A stretch of DNA of 64,000 bases. Origin: Kocuria rosea. GTDB lineage: Bacteria > Actinomycetota > Actinomycetes > Actinomycetales > Micrococcaceae. Where the stretch lies: positions 1,178,001-1,242,000 of the forward strand of contig NZ_CP035103.1 in NCBI RefSeq assembly GCF_006094695.1, read 5' to 3'. A program made the position numbers and the translations under genes. The notes under the pieces are model-generated. The model had not been told where the DNA came from and ran no database searches. It worked only from the letters and a program-made list of their open reading frames with translations. Positions 1 through 8,956 of the stretch are shown here, in pieces; position 1 is the stretch's first letter, and each line of letters starts with the position of its first letter.

Positions 1-1
1 G

Positions 2-1132
2 GGCCTCCCGCACGGGCCCGAGCTCGGCTACGCCCGCAACCGGGGGCTGCGGCTCGTGGCCCGCGAGCGCAGCGTCGAGGTGCCGTGGCCCGAGCTGAGC
101 GACTTCCCGCCCTACGGGCTCGTGCGCACCCGGCTGGGCTTCGACGAGCACCTGGCCGGGCACGCCCGCGCCGCCGGGGCCCGGGTGCTCGAGCGCCGGG
201 CCGTGACCGGGGTGCTCCGCGACGGCTCCGGCCGGGTCGTCGGCGCCCGCGCCAACGTCCTCGACGCCGCCGGGCGGCGCACCGGCGAGACCGAGGAGCA
301 CCGGGCGGACGTCGTGCTCGCGGCCGACGGCAACTCCTCCCGCACCGCGGTGTCCGCCGGGCTGCACAAGCGGGACGACCGCCCGATGGGGGTGGCGGTG
401 CGCGCCTACTTCGAGTCCCCGCGCTCGGACCTGGACTGGATGGAGGGCTGGCTCGAGCTCACCGACGGCACCGACCCGCAGCGGGCGCTGCTGCCGGGCT
501 ACGGCTGGGTCTTCGGCGTCGGGGACGGCACCGCCAACGTGGGACTCGGGATCCTGGACACCTCCCCGGCGTTCGGGGACCTGGACTACCGGAAGGTGCT
601 CGCGGACTGGACCGCGTCCATGCCCGCCGAGTGGACGTTCGACGAGGAGCACCGCCGCGGCCGCGTGCTCGGCGCGGCCCTGCCGATGGCGTTCAACCGC
701 ACGCCGCACCACGTCCCGGGGATGCTGCTGCTGGGCGACGCCGCGGGCCTCGTCTCCCCGTTCAACGGGGAGGGCATCTCCAACGCGATGGAGTCCGCCC
801 GCTACGCCGCCGAGCACGTCGTGGCGGCCGCGGCCGCCAACGGCCCCGCCCAGCGGGAGCTCGTGCTCGCCGGCTACCCCGACCGGGTCCGGCAGGAGTG
901 GGGCGCGCACTTCACCCAGGGCCGGGTCCTGGCCCAGCTCATCGGCAGCCCCGCCGTGATGAAGGCGGCCGTGCGCACCGGCATGGCCGTGCCCGCCCTG
1001 ATGCGCTTCGTGGTCCGGGTCATGACGGAGCTCTCCGACCGCCCCGCCGCCACGTGGGAGGACCGGGTGGTCTCCCTCCTGGACGCCCTGACGCCCGCGA
1101 CCGGCAACACCCGCCCCCCGAAAACTCGCTAG
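2..1132 (+). CDS. Geranylgeranyl-reductase-family FAD oxidoreductase, 5' truncated
   Basis: The reading frame is open to the left edge, so the start codon and the N-terminal dinucleotide-binding motif lie outside the window; 376 codons are present. The C-terminal half shows the second FAD-contact motif of this flavoprotein family, GDAAGLVSPFNGEGI, near codon 244. Family members reduce isoprenoid double bonds; in actinobacteria the relative MenJ saturates one unit of the menaquinone tail. The next gene starts 12 bases downstream and makes the polyprenyl chain, which supports a menaquinone role. What is seen is the fold; the exact substrate is inferred. A GTG at 56 could be mistaken for the start, but the homologous-looking sequence continues upstream of it. 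Confidence 0.85.
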   Translation, partial: GLPHGPELGYARNRGLRLVARERSVEVPWPELSDFPPYGLVRTRLGFDEHLAGHARAAGARVLERRAVTGVLRDGSGRVVGARANVLDAAGRRTGETEEHRADVVLAADGNSSRTAVSAGLHKRDDRPMGVAVRAYFESPRSDLDWMEGWLELTDGTDPQRALLPGYGWVFGVGDGTANVGLGILDTSPAFGDLDYRKVLADWTASMPAEWTFDEEHRRGRVLGAALPMAFNRTPHHVPGMLLLGDAAGLVSPFNGEGISNAMESARYAAEHVVAAAAANGPAQRELVLAGYPDRVRQEWGAHFTQGRVLAQLIGSPAVMKAAVRTGMAVPALMRFVVRVMTELSDRPAATWEDRVVSLLDALTPATGNTRPPKTR

Positions 1133-1135
1133 AGT
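1130..1135 (+). promoter_or_regulatory. -10 element (TAGAGT) 8 nt before the polyprenyl synthase start
   Basis: TAGAGT fits the actinobacterial TANNNT -10 pattern and sits 8 bases before the GTG start, the spacing expected if the transcript begins at or next to the start codon. It overlaps the stop codon region of the upstream gene, so it could give the synthase its own leaderless transcript. No strong -35 is visible. Confidence 0.45.
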
Positions 1136-1143
1136 GGTGGACC

Positions 1144-2211
1144 GTGACTGAATCCTCCTCCCCGAGCGCCGACGGCCCCGCCGCAGGTCTCGGCACCGAT
1201 CAGGTGAGGCTGCCCGCCGGCTTCGACCTCATCGCGTCCGACGACCGGCTGGGCCCGGTCGTGCTCGGGTCGCTGGCCCGGATCGAGGAGCGGCTCGACG
1301 AGGCGGTGCGCAGCGCCGACCACCTGGCCGACGTCACCTCCCGCCACCTGCTCCAGGCCGGGGGCAAGCGCGTGCGGCCCCTGCTGACCGTGCTGGCCGG
1401 GGAGATCGGCGGCGGCATCAACGACGCCGTCCTCGAGTCCGCGGCCGTCGTGGAGCTCACGCACCTGGCGACCCTCTACCACGACGACGTCATGGACTCC
1501 GCGCCGCTGCGCCGCGGCGTCGCGACCGCGCAGACCGTGTGGGGCAACTCGGTGGCCATCCTCACCGGCGACCTCATCTTCGCCCGCGCCTCCTCGATGG
1601 TCTCCGAGCTCGGCCAGCGGGCCCTCAAGATCCAGGCGGACACGTTCGAGCGGCTCGTGCTCGGCCAGCTGCACGAGACGGTCGGCCCCCGCGAGGGGCA
1701 GGACCCGCTGGAGCACTACCTCGACGTCCTCTCGGGCAAGACCGGCTCCCTCATCGCGGCGTGCGGGCACTTCGGCGCGGTCCTGGCCGGGGCCGACCAG
1801 GACGTCGTGGACGTCATGGTCGAGTACGGGGAGAAGGTCGGCATCGCCTTCCAGCTCGCCGACGACGTGATCGACGTGACCGGCGAGGACGAGGTCTCCG
1901 GGAAGTCCCCCGGCACCGACCTGCGCGAGGGGGTGCCCACCCTGCCGGTGCTCATCCTGCGCCGGATGGCAGGGGAGGGCGACGCCGACGCGGTGCGCGC
2001 CCTCGAGCACCTCGACTCCGACCTCACCTCGGACGAGGCCCTGGCCCGGGCCGTGGCCGCGGTCTCGGGGCACCGGGCCACCGAGGAGGCGTGGCGGATC
2101 GCCCGGCAGTGGGCCGACGAGGCCATCGCGTCGCTGGAGCCGCTGCCGGACACGGTGGCCAAGCGCGCGCTCGTGGCGTTCGCGCACGCCGTCGTCCACC
2201 GCGAGGCCTGA
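1144..2211 (+). CDS. Polyprenyl diphosphate synthase (trans-isoprenyl transferase)
   Basis: 355 residues from GTG. It elongates allylic diphosphates with isopentenyl diphosphate to make the long-chain side chain of menaquinone. The two Asp-rich Mg2+-diphosphate motifs are present: DDVMD at residues 114-118 and DDVID at 240-244, with the GGKRVRP substrate-binding motif before the first. Length is normal for all-trans C35-C45 synthases. The residues ahead of the first Asp motif (THLATLYH) do not let me fix the chain length. It follows a geranylgeranyl-reductase-family gene by 12 bases, a usual menaquinone gene arrangement. The GTG start was chosen over longer in-frame extensions because those run through the upstream gene and because a -10 element stands 8 bases before it. 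Confidence 0.93.
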   Translation: MTESSSPSADGPAAGLGTDQVRLPAGFDLIASDDRLGPVVLGSLARIEERLDEAVRSADHLADVTSRHLLQAGGKRVRPLLTVLAGEIGGGINDAVLESAAVVELTHLATLYHDDVMDSAPLRRGVATAQTVWGNSVAILTGDLIFARASSMVSELGQRALKIQADTFERLVLGQLHETVGPREGQDPLEHYLDVLSGKTGSLIAACGHFGAVLAGADQDVVDVMVEYGEKVGIAFQLADDVIDVTGEDEVSGKSPGTDLREGVPTLPVLILRRMAGEGDADAVRALEHLDSDLTSDEALARAVAAVSGHRATEEAWRIARQWADEAIASLEPLPDTVAKRALVAFAHAVVHREA

Positions 2212-2320
2212 GCGAGCTCCGCACCGTACGTCACGGGCCGTGGCGCCAGGTGTGGTTCCCGCGGTCCCACGGGCTAGCCTGTAGCCGTCCGCAGACCACT
2301 TCCCGCACCCGAGGACGACC

Positions 2321-4096
2321 ATGACCCCTCAGTCCCCACCCGGCCGTGCCGCCGCGCCACGCGAGGCGTTCTCCAGCCGCACCGTCTTCATCCTGGCCGC
2401 GATCGGCTCCGCCGTCGGCCTCGGCAACATCTGGCGCTTCCCCTACATCGCCTACGAGAACGGCGGCGGGGCGTTCCTGATCCCGTACCTCGTCGCGCTG
2501 CTGACGGCCGGTCTGCCGCTGCTGATGCTCGAGTACGGCATCGGCCACCGCTTCCGCGCCTCGGCGCCGCTGGCCTACCGCCGCCTGCACCCCAAGACCG
2601 AGTGGATCGGCTGGTGGCAGATGGGCATCAGCTTCGTGATCGCCGTGTACTACGCCGTCATCCTCGGCTGGGCGATGCTCTACACGTTCTTCTCGTTCAG
2701 CAAGGCCTGGGGCGAGGACCCCGGCACGTTCTTCCTCGCGGACGTCCTGCAGACCTCCGACGAGGTGACCGTCGCGTTCGACTTCGTCCCCAGCGTCCTG
2801 GGCACCACCGCCGTGGCCTGGGTGGCGCTGCTGGTGGTCCTGCTGCTGGGCGTGCAGAAGGGCATCGGCCGGGTCAACCTCGTGCTCATCCCGCTGCTGG
2901 TGCTGATGTTCCTCGTGATCGTCGTCATCGCCCTGACGTTGCCCGGTGCAACGGACGGCCTGAACGCGCTGTTCACCCCGGACTGGGCCGCACTGGGCAA
3001 CAGCGCCGTGTGGGTCGCCGCCTACGGCCAGATCTTCTTCTCGCTCTCGGTCGGCTTCGGCATCATGATCACCTACTCGTCCTACCTCAAGCCCAAGACG
3101 GACCTCACCAGCTCCGGTCTCGTGGTGGGCTTCGGCAACTCCAGCTTCGAGATCCTCGCCGGCATCGGCGTCTTCGCGGCACTGGGCTTCATGGCCGGGG
3201 TCGCCGGGGTGGGCGTCGACGAGGTCGCCACCTCGGGCATCGGCCTCGCGTTCATCGCGTTCCCGACGATCATCTCCCAGGCGCCCCTCGGCACCCTCAT
3301 CGGGGTGCTGTTCTTCGCGTCGCTGACCTTCGCCGGGTTCACCTCGCTCGTGTCCATCGTCGAGGTCGTCGTCGCGGCGGTCCAGGACAAGCTCGGCCTG
3401 CGCCGGCGCACCGCCGTGGTGGCTGTCGTGGTGCCCATGGCGCTGATCTCCCTGGCCCTGTTCACGACCACCACGGGGCTGAACCTGCTCGACGTCACGG
3501 ACAACTTCGTCAACCAGTTCGGCATCGTCGCCGCGGCACTCGTGTCCGTGATGCTCCTGACGGCCGGCTTCTCCGCGCTGCCGACCCTGCGGGACCACCT
3601 CAACTCGGTGTCCTCCTTCAAGCTGGGGCGCACCTGGATGGTCGTGGCCGGCGGGCTCACCCCGATCGTGCTGGGCTACATCCTCATCGACACGCTCACC
3701 ACCACCGTGGCGGAGGGCTACGGCGAGATGCCCACCTGGTTCGTCAACACGTTCGGCTGGGGCATGGCGCTCGGGCTCATCGTGATCGCCTACGTGCTCT
3801 CGAAGCTCCCGTGGCCAGGAGCCTCCCGGGCGAACGAGCTCAGCCCGTCCCCCGCGATCCTGGACGCCTTCACGGACCGGAACCGGATGGAGGGGGACCG
3901 GCACCTCTCCCACTGGTCGGACACCGCCCTGCGCACCCCGGCCCTCGACCAGGACTTCTCCTACCGCGCCCTCGCCGAGGGCACGGCCGGGTCCACGGGC
4001 CGGCACGCGGAGGCCCCCGCCGCGGGGACCGGCACGGCGCCCTGGAGCTCCGGCACCACGTCCAGCACCACCGGATCCCAGGAGGACCCCCGATGA
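2321..4096 (+). CDS. metP: Sodium-dependent methionine/alanine-type symporter (NSS/SNF family), large subunit
   Basis: 591 residues. This is an LeuT-fold Na+:amino-acid symporter of the inner membrane. TM1 (about residues 16-40) carries the family motif AVGLGNIWRFPY, whose unwound centre binds Na+ and substrate; about 11-12 helices extend to about residue 500, followed by a hydrophilic Gly/Thr/Ser-rich C-terminal tail. The next gene overlaps it by 4 bases and encodes a tiny one-helix partner like MetS, which is required with MetP for methionine and alanine uptake in Corynebacterium glutamicum. Substrate preference here is inferred from that pairing. A possible -10 (TAGCCT, about 2274) lies 41 bases upstream of the ATG. 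Confidence 0.88.
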   Translation: MTPQSPPGRAAAPREAFSSRTVFILAAIGSAVGLGNIWRFPYIAYENGGGAFLIPYLVALLTAGLPLLMLEYGIGHRFRASAPLAYRRLHPKTEWIGWWQMGISFVIAVYYAVILGWAMLYTFFSFSKAWGEDPGTFFLADVLQTSDEVTVAFDFVPSVLGTTAVAWVALLVVLLLGVQKGIGRVNLVLIPLLVLMFLVIVVIALTLPGATDGLNALFTPDWAALGNSAVWVAAYGQIFFSLSVGFGIMITYSSYLKPKTDLTSSGLVVGFGNSSFEILAGIGVFAALGFMAGVAGVGVDEVATSGIGLAFIAFPTIISQAPLGTLIGVLFFASLTFAGFTSLVSIVEVVVAAVQDKLGLRRRTAVVAVVVPMALISLALFTTTTGLNLLDVTDNFVNQFGIVAAALVSVMLLTAGFSALPTLRDHLNSVSSFKLGRTWMVVAGGLTPIVLGYILIDTLTTTVAEGYGEMPTWFVNTFGWGMALGLIVIAYVLSKLPWPGASRANELSPSPAILDAFTDRNRMEGDRHLSHWSDTALRTPALDQDFSYRALAEGTAGSTGRHAEAPAAGTGTAPWSSGTTSSTTGSQEDPR

Positions 4097-4242
4097 CCAC
4101 TCCCGCCATCATCATGCTCATCGTGGCCGTGTGCACGGTGTGGGGCGGCTTCATCGCCGCCGTGCTCCACCTGCGGCGCACCCCCGAGGTCCCGGACAAC
4201 GACCAGGGCTTCGGCGGCGACGACTACGTCCGCACCACCTGA
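4093..4242 (+). CDS. metS: MetS-type small subunit of the NSS symporter
   Basis: 49 residues, too small for many gene finders. One hydrophobic helix occupies residues 6-26 and is followed by a basic LRR stretch and a polar tail. Its ATG overlaps the stop of the large symporter gene (ATGA), so the two are translationally coupled. Small one-helix proteins in this position are annotated as methionine/alanine importer small subunits and are needed for transport activity in the corynebacterial MetPS system. Assignment rests on size, helix and position rather than on a catalytic motif. Confidence 0.85.
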   Translation: MTTPAIIMLIVAVCTVWGGFIAAVLHLRRTPEVPDNDQGFGGDDYVRTT

Positions 4243-4266
4243 CCCCGTCCCGCACCCCCGGGACCA

Positions 4267-4310
4267 GCAGGAGGGCTCCCGGCGCCGCGCGGCGCCGGGA
4301 GCCCTCCTGC
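4267..4310. terminator. Perfect 20-bp hairpin between convergent genes
   Basis: Arms 4267-4286 and 4291-4310 are exact reverse complements with a 4-base GCGC loop. It lies between the stops of metS (plus) and rarD (minus), so it can serve both strands. There is no long T-tract, which is common for terminators in very GC-rich actinobacteria. Confidence 0.85.
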
Positions 4311-4319
4311 GCGTGGTGC

Positions 4320-5252
4320 TCAGGCGCGGCGCGCCCGCGGGGCGCGCACCGCGTCCAGCACGAGGAGCAGCACCGCGAGCCACACGAAGCAGAAGCTGAC
4401 CCAGCGCTCCAGGGGCATCTGCTCGCCGAACACGAGCACGGCCAGCAGGAACTGCCCGATGGGCGCCACGTACTGGATCATGCCCACGGTGCTCAGCGGC
4501 AGGCGGGTCGCGGCGACCCCGAACAGGATCAGCGGCACGGCCGTGATCACGCCCGAGGACAGCATCAGCAGGAGGTGGCCGGTGCCCTCGCTGCCCAGGG
4601 TCAGCCTGCCGTCCGCCCCGAGCAGCGCCACGACGATCGCGGCCACCGGGGTCAGCGCCATCGTCTCCACGGTCAGCGTCACGATCGCCGGGTAGGACCC
4701 GCCCATCCGGTTCTTCACGAGGCCGTAGAAGCCGAAGGAGAAGGCCAGGCCCAGCGAGAGCCACGGCACCCGCCCGTAGAAGACGGCCATGACCACGACC
4801 GCCACGAACCCGATCCCCACGGCCGTCCACTGCAGGGCCCGCATCCGCTCCCGCAGCACCAGCACGCCGAGCAGGATGGCCACGAGGGGGTTGATGAAGT
4901 AGCCGAGGGAGGCCTCCAGGGTGTTCCCCGTGGTCGTGGCGACCGTGTAGAGCCACCAGTTGGCCCCGATCAGCAGGCCGGCCACGGCCAGGGTCCCGAG
5001 GGTGCGCGGAGCGCGCAGCGCCCGGCCCAGGGGGTGCAGCTGCCCGGTGAGCGCCAGCAGCGCCAGGCAGAAGACCAGCGAGAAGAGCACGCGCATCGCC
5101 ACGATCTCCACCGGCGTGGCCGGCTCCAGGGCCACGAAGTACAGCGGGAGCAGGCCCCAGATCCCGTAGGCGGCGAATCCGGAGAGCACACCGGCCCGGG
5201 TCCTCGACTGCTCGTCGGGATCCGGGCCGGGTGCGGTGTTGTAGGCGGTCAC
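4320..5252 (-). CDS. rarD: RarD-type EamA-family permease
   Basis: 310 residues, ten predicted membrane helices in two EamA (DMT superfamily) halves. The opening, with FAAYGIWGLLPLYF just after a short hydrophilic N-terminus, is characteristic of RarD proteins. RarD members are thought to export or exchange small metabolites; the actual substrate is unknown, and the old chloramphenicol-sensitivity label is not informative here. It starts with GTG 21 bases downstream of the DUF6882-type gene on the same strand. A TACCCT element 5 bases before the GTG could also give it a separate leaderless transcript. Confidence 0.87.
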   Translation of the reverse strand: MTAYNTAPGPDPDEQSRTRAGVLSGFAAYGIWGLLPLYFVALEPATPVEIVAMRVLFSLVFCLALLALTGQLHPLGRALRAPRTLGTLAVAGLLIGANWWLYTVATTTGNTLEASLGYFINPLVAILLGVLVLRERMRALQWTAVGIGFVAVVVMAVFYGRVPWLSLGLAFSFGFYGLVKNRMGGSYPAIVTLTVETMALTPVAAIVVALLGADGRLTLGSEGTGHLLLMLSSGVITAVPLILFGVAATRLPLSTVGMIQYVAPIGQFLLAVLVFGEQMPLERWVSFCFVWLAVLLLVLDAVRAPRARRA

Positions 5253-5273
5253 GCTCGAGGGTACCGCCGGGGG

Positions 5274-6545
5274 TCAGAGGCCGAAGAATCGGCTGAAGAA
5301 GCCCTTCTTCCGCTCGCCCTGCTCCTCCTCGGCGGTCTCCTCGCCCTCCACCACGGGCTCCGTCCCGGCGCTGCCCGGGACACCGGGGCCGGCCACGACC
5401 TCGCGCTCGACCTCGCGCTCCACCTGCGGCTCCGCGGCGGGCTCCCGGTGCTGCGCGGCGGCGGGCTCGGGCACCTCCTCGCGGGCCGGGCGGACGGGCT
5501 CGGGGCCGGGCACCACCGTGGTGCTCACGCGGCCCGGGCGCACCTCCCGGTCCGAGGGCTCCTGGTCGAACGGGAGGTCGGCCTCGGCGGCACCGGCGTG
5601 CGCGGCGGCCGGCTCCTCGGCCGGCCGGGGCTCCTCGGCCGGCTCGGGCCGGACGTGCTCCGTCTCGACGAAGTCGGGCACCTCGATCGGCTCGGGCTGC
5701 TCCCGGGGTGCCTCCTCGGGCACCGGGGTCTCCGCGGGAGCCGCCGGGGCCGCGGCGCGGTGCGGCTCGGCCTCCTGCCGGGCGGCCGTGGCCTCGGCGG
5801 CGGCACGGTCCTCGCGCAGGGTGGCGGCGCGCTCCTGGGCGTCCGCGGCCAGGTCCACTAGGATCTCGGGGCCCACGGACGGCTCGGCGGGCTCGACACC
5901 GGAGATCTGGTGGTCGTCGAACCAGAACCGCTGCGCGCCGTCCCGCACGGTCACCACGCACGTGGCCTCGGTGTCCCACTCGATGTGGGCGCCGCGCAGC
6001 TTGGCGTAGGAGTCCACGGCGAGGTTGTGGTCCACCGCGGTGTCCGTGGTCAGCGCCTCGGCGATGACCCGCATCATCCGCTCCACGGTGAGCTCGGGGA
6101 GCTCGAACTCGGGTCCGTCCAGCAGCAGCCACGCGGTGACGCCGCCGCCCGCTCCCGCGGGGTAGTGCGCGTACACGCCCGTCACGGCCTTGGCCGCCAG
6201 CGTCAGCCGGCGGGCGAGGCCCTCCGCCACGGGCAGCTCGTCGGTGGACAGCTCGTCCACGCCCAGCCGCTCCCCGGCCTCGCGGGCCTGGACCGCGGCG
6301 GAGACCACCGCGGCCGGGAAGTGGCCCAGCTCCTGCCAGGACCAGATCCAGGAGCCGCGGGAGGCGGACTCGGTGCCCAGCAGATAGGGCGTCAGGGTCA
6401 CGGGGGGCTCGGTCTGCAGGGTGAACGCCGGCGCGGAGAAGTCGACGTCCCACCCGGCGCCCTGGGTCAGCTCGGCCAGCCTGGCCTGGTACTCGGTGGA
6501 GATGAAGATCGACTCGTCGATCAGTTCCTGCAGCGTTTTCGTCAT
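5274..6545 (-). CDS. DUF6882-type protein with Pro/Glu-rich linker and basic-amphipathic C-terminus
   Basis: 423 residues. Residues 1 to about 200 resemble the DUF6882 family: an N-terminal helix (LQELIDESIFISTEYQARL), a tandem-Trp segment GSWIWSWQE, and an AKAVTGVYAHYPA stretch. About residues 225-405 are low-complexity Glu/Ala/Pro and very acidic. The last eleven residues, KKGFFSRFFGL, form a short amphipathic helix with two Lys and four Phe, resembling membrane-surface anchors. No catalytic motif is visible and the function is unknown. The family name is from recall of the pattern. The gene heads a minus-strand pair with rarD and diverges from the SseB-type gene. Confidence 0.65.
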   Translation of the reverse strand: MTKTLQELIDESIFISTEYQARLAELTQGAGWDVDFSAPAFTLQTEPPVTLTPYLLGTESASRGSWIWSWQELGHFPAAVVSAAVQAREAGERLGVDELSTDELPVAEGLARRLTLAAKAVTGVYAHYPAGAGGGVTAWLLLDGPEFELPELTVERMMRVIAEALTTDTAVDHNLAVDSYAKLRGAHIEWDTEATCVVTVRDGAQRFWFDDHQISGVEPAEPSVGPEILVDLAADAQERAATLREDRAAAEATAARQEAEPHRAAAPAAPAETPVPEEAPREQPEPIEVPDFVETEHVRPEPAEEPRPAEEPAAAHAGAAEADLPFDQEPSDREVRPGRVSTTVVPGPEPVRPAREEVPEPAAAQHREPAAEPQVEREVEREVVAGPGVPGSAGTEPVVEGEETAEEEQGERKKGFFSRFFGL

Positions 6546-6772
6546 GCGTCCAGGCTAGCAACCCTCGCGGGTGCGGGAGCGTCACGGCGGGCGCCGCCCG
6601 GTGCGTCGGCGGGGGCGCCGGACGGCCGCTCCGCCCGCGGCGGCCGGGGACCGCTTGGGTAGGGTGGGGCGAGACCTCTGGGGCCCCGCAGGTGCCGCGC
6701 CCGGCCCCGCGCCCGTCCCGTGACCACCACGATCCGAGCAGGCCCCCTCGCGGGCCGGGAACGAGCCACCGC

Positions 6773-8164
6773 ATGAGCGAGACCCCCGACACCCCGACCC
6801 CCGGGCCGGCCCGGCAGGAGCTGCTGAACACGATCGGCTCGTGGGTGCTCTCCGTGCTGCGCACGGAGCCGGGATGGGACCGGATGGTCGTGGACCTCAA
6901 GGTCCAGGGCGGGCGCGTGCACCTGCGCGTGCGCGAGCAGCGGGGCGACGAGGTGGTGCCCGGCACCGCCGGGCCCATCAAGGAGGACAGCGCCGTCATC
7001 CCCGCCGTCGAGCAGCTGCGGGAGAACGTCCACGTCCCGGGGCGCGGGACGTGGTTCACGGCCACGGTCGTGATCCTCGCCGAGGGCTGGCCCGAGCCGA
7101 CCCACCGGATCGGAGGGACCTACGACCTCGACGGCGAGCCCCGCCAATGGGGGACGGAGGGGCCGTTCACGGCCCAGGACGTCCTGGCGCACCTCGAGCG
7201 CTTCCCCCGCACCCGCGCCCGGATCCCCGCGTGGGCCCTCGAGCTCGCCCGGCGGGACGGCGTCGAGCTGCCCGTCCTCGCCCCGGGCGCCGAGCAGCAG
7301 GCCGACCCCGAGGGAGTCGTCAACCCCCTGGTGCGGGCGGCCGTCGACCGGTTCGTGGGCGCCCCCGACAACAAGGCGATGATCGAGGTCGTCCGGCAGT
7401 GCATGGCGGGCTCCCTGCTGCTGGACGTCACGGCCAGCGACCTCGTGGCGGGCCCGGGCGGGGAGGCCGTGGGCCCGGAGTCCACCCTGCGCGTCCAGAC
7501 CCTGGGGGAGCCCGACGGCACGCGGTCCCTCGCCGCCTACACCTCGGCGGCGGAGGCCCAGGCCATGTTCGACCGCCACCACCCGGACGGCGGCAAGCCC
7601 GTGCTGCTGCGCGAGTCCGCCGTGAAGGTCCTGAAGATGCTCGCCGACGACCCGCAGCACGACCACCTGGTCATCGACCCGGCCCACCGCGGCTGCCGGA
7701 TCAGCCGCCCCCAGGTGGAGTGGGCGATGCGGGCGCCGCGCAACGACGCCGTGAAGGCCGCGATGCTCGAGAACAACATGTCGCAGCTGCTCGCCGGGCT
7801 CCTGGCCCCGGACGCGGTGCTGCTGCTCGGCGCGCGCGTGCAGGACGGGCGCGCCGTGCCGGTCTACGCGAAGCCGCAGGAGGAGGGCGCCGCGCCGGAC
7901 ACCCTCCTGCTGTTCACGTCCGCGCCCGAGGTCGCCGTGCTGGACACCACCCTGGAGGTCCGCTCCGCGCCGGCCCGGCAGGCGCTGCGCTTCGCCCTCG
8001 ACGCCGGGGCGCGGAAGGTCAGCATCAACGCGCACCCCCCGGTGGCCACGCTGACCGCCGATCAGCTCCGGGAGCTCCTGGCCCTCGTGGAGAAGGAGCC
8101 GGGGCAGGCAGGGGGCGCCGAGGCCGGGCCGGGTCCGGCCGGGGACGGCACCGGGCGGAGCTGA
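6773..8164 (+). CDS. SseB-family protein with YezG/DUF600-like N-terminal region
   Basis: 463 residues from ATG at 6773; an upstream in-frame start at 6692 is less likely because the added residues are low-complexity. Residues 1 to about 150 (GWDRMVVDLKVQGGRVHLRV, GTWFTATVVI) look like the YezG/DUF600 immunity-like fold. Residues about 180-330 match an SseB N-terminal-type domain (AYTSAAEAQAMFDRHHP, LVIDPAHRGCRISRP), and about 340-445 look like a second copy with LLLFTSAPEVAVLDTTLEV. SseB-like proteins have been tied to secretion and to polymorphic-toxin immunity, but no toxin gene is adjacent. Function is unassigned; the domain division is by pattern. Confidence 0.7.
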   Translation: MSETPDTPTPGPARQELLNTIGSWVLSVLRTEPGWDRMVVDLKVQGGRVHLRVREQRGDEVVPGTAGPIKEDSAVIPAVEQLRENVHVPGRGTWFTATVVILAEGWPEPTHRIGGTYDLDGEPRQWGTEGPFTAQDVLAHLERFPRTRARIPAWALELARRDGVELPVLAPGAEQQADPEGVVNPLVRAAVDRFVGAPDNKAMIEVVRQCMAGSLLLDVTASDLVAGPGGEAVGPESTLRVQTLGEPDGTRSLAAYTSAAEAQAMFDRHHPDGGKPVLLRESAVKVLKMLADDPQHDHLVIDPAHRGCRISRPQVEWAMRAPRNDAVKAAMLENNMSQLLAGLLAPDAVLLLGARVQDGRAVPVYAKPQEEGAAPDTLLLFTSAPEVAVLDTTLEVRSAPARQALRFALDAGARKVSINAHPPVATLTADQLRELLALVEKEPGQAGGAEAGPGPAGDGTGRS

Positions 8165-8177
8165 GTCCCGGCGGGCG

Positions 8178-8696
8178 TCAGCCCGCGGCGGGGAGGGGCT
8201 GCTCTGCGGAGGGCTGCTCCGGGGCGGCCTGCGCGGGGGAGGCCCCGGCCGCGAGGCAGTCGGCGCAGATGCCCTGGTAGACGACGTCGGCGGTGAGCAG
8301 CTGCATGCCGTGGTGCTCGGAGGGCGTGAGGCACGGGGCGTGGCCGACGGCGCAGTCGACGTCGGCCACCGTTCCGCAGCGCACACAGTACGCGTGGTGG
8401 TGGTTGTCACCGGTGCGGGTCTCGTACCGGGCCGGGGACGCGGGCGGCTCGAACTTGCGGAGCATGCCGACGGCCGTGAGGTCGGAGAGGACCACGTAGA
8501 CGGACTGCAGGGTGATCGCCGGCAGCACCGTGCGGACGTCCGCGAGGACCTCGTCGGCGGTGGAGTGCGGGCGGCGGTCCACCGCGTCGAGGACGGCCAG
8601 CCGCTGCTTGGTGACCCGGCGGCCGTGGGAGCGCAACAGGTCCGACCACGCGGCGACCCGGGCGGTGTCCGGTGCGGGGCGTTCCGTTGTCTGCAT
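8178..8696 (-). CDS. Fur-family metal-dependent transcriptional repressor
   Basis: 172 residues. The N-terminal winged helix includes GRRVTKQRLAVLDAVDRRPHSTADEVLADVR. The dimerisation/metal domain has NHHHAYCVRCG, which contributes His ligands and the first Cys pair (CVRC), and a second Cys pair CADC near residue 150, giving a structural zinc site. The last 20 residues are Pro/Ala/Glu-rich. Whether it senses iron, zinc or peroxide cannot be read from sequence; FurA proteins usually sit next to catalase, but no katG is here. The stop is 13 bases from that of the convergent SseB-type gene. It likely has its own leaderless promoter (see 8703-8731). Confidence 0.9.
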   Translation of the reverse strand: MQTTERPAPDTARVAAWSDLLRSHGRRVTKQRLAVLDAVDRRPHSTADEVLADVRTVLPAITLQSVYVVLSDLTAVGMLRKFEPPASPARYETRTGDNHHHAYCVRCGTVADVDCAVGHAPCLTPSEHHGMQLLTADVVYQGICADCLAAGASPAQAAPEQPSAEQPLPAAG

Positions 8697-8702
8697 CCTT
8701 CT

Positions 8703-8731
8703 ACCGTAGCGTTATCACGATGGACTCACAA
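8703..8731 (-). promoter_or_regulatory. Promoter of the fur-family gene
   Basis: Reading the minus strand, TTGTGA (-35) is followed by 17 bases and TACGGT (-10), and the ATG comes 6 bases later. Spacing and sequence suit a sigma-70-type leaderless promoter. The surrounding AT-rich stretch TTATCACGATGG is unusual in this genome and is a plausible autoregulatory operator, though no clean inverted repeat was found. Confidence 0.6.
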
Positions 8732-8956
8732 TAGCGGGACGCATCCGCTCCGCCCGTGCTCGCCATGGTCGATCCCTCGTGACAGTTCTGGTCGCACCGG
8801 CGGGCGCCGGCTTTCACCCGCCTCTGACCTGCGCTTACGATGTGCGCGGGGGATGGGGGTCCGGCACCGTCGTCGTGGCGTGCGCGCCCGCGGGTCGGAC
8901 GGGACGTTCCCGGAGCTCTTTCTTCCCGAACGACCGCGACCACCACGGAGACAGAC

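Noticed and set aside
3961..7065. 1034-codon minus-strand open frame
   Set aside because: Opposes metP/metS and DUF6882/SseB genes; Arg/Gly/Pro-rich composition, no motifs, typical antisense shadow in high-GC DNA.
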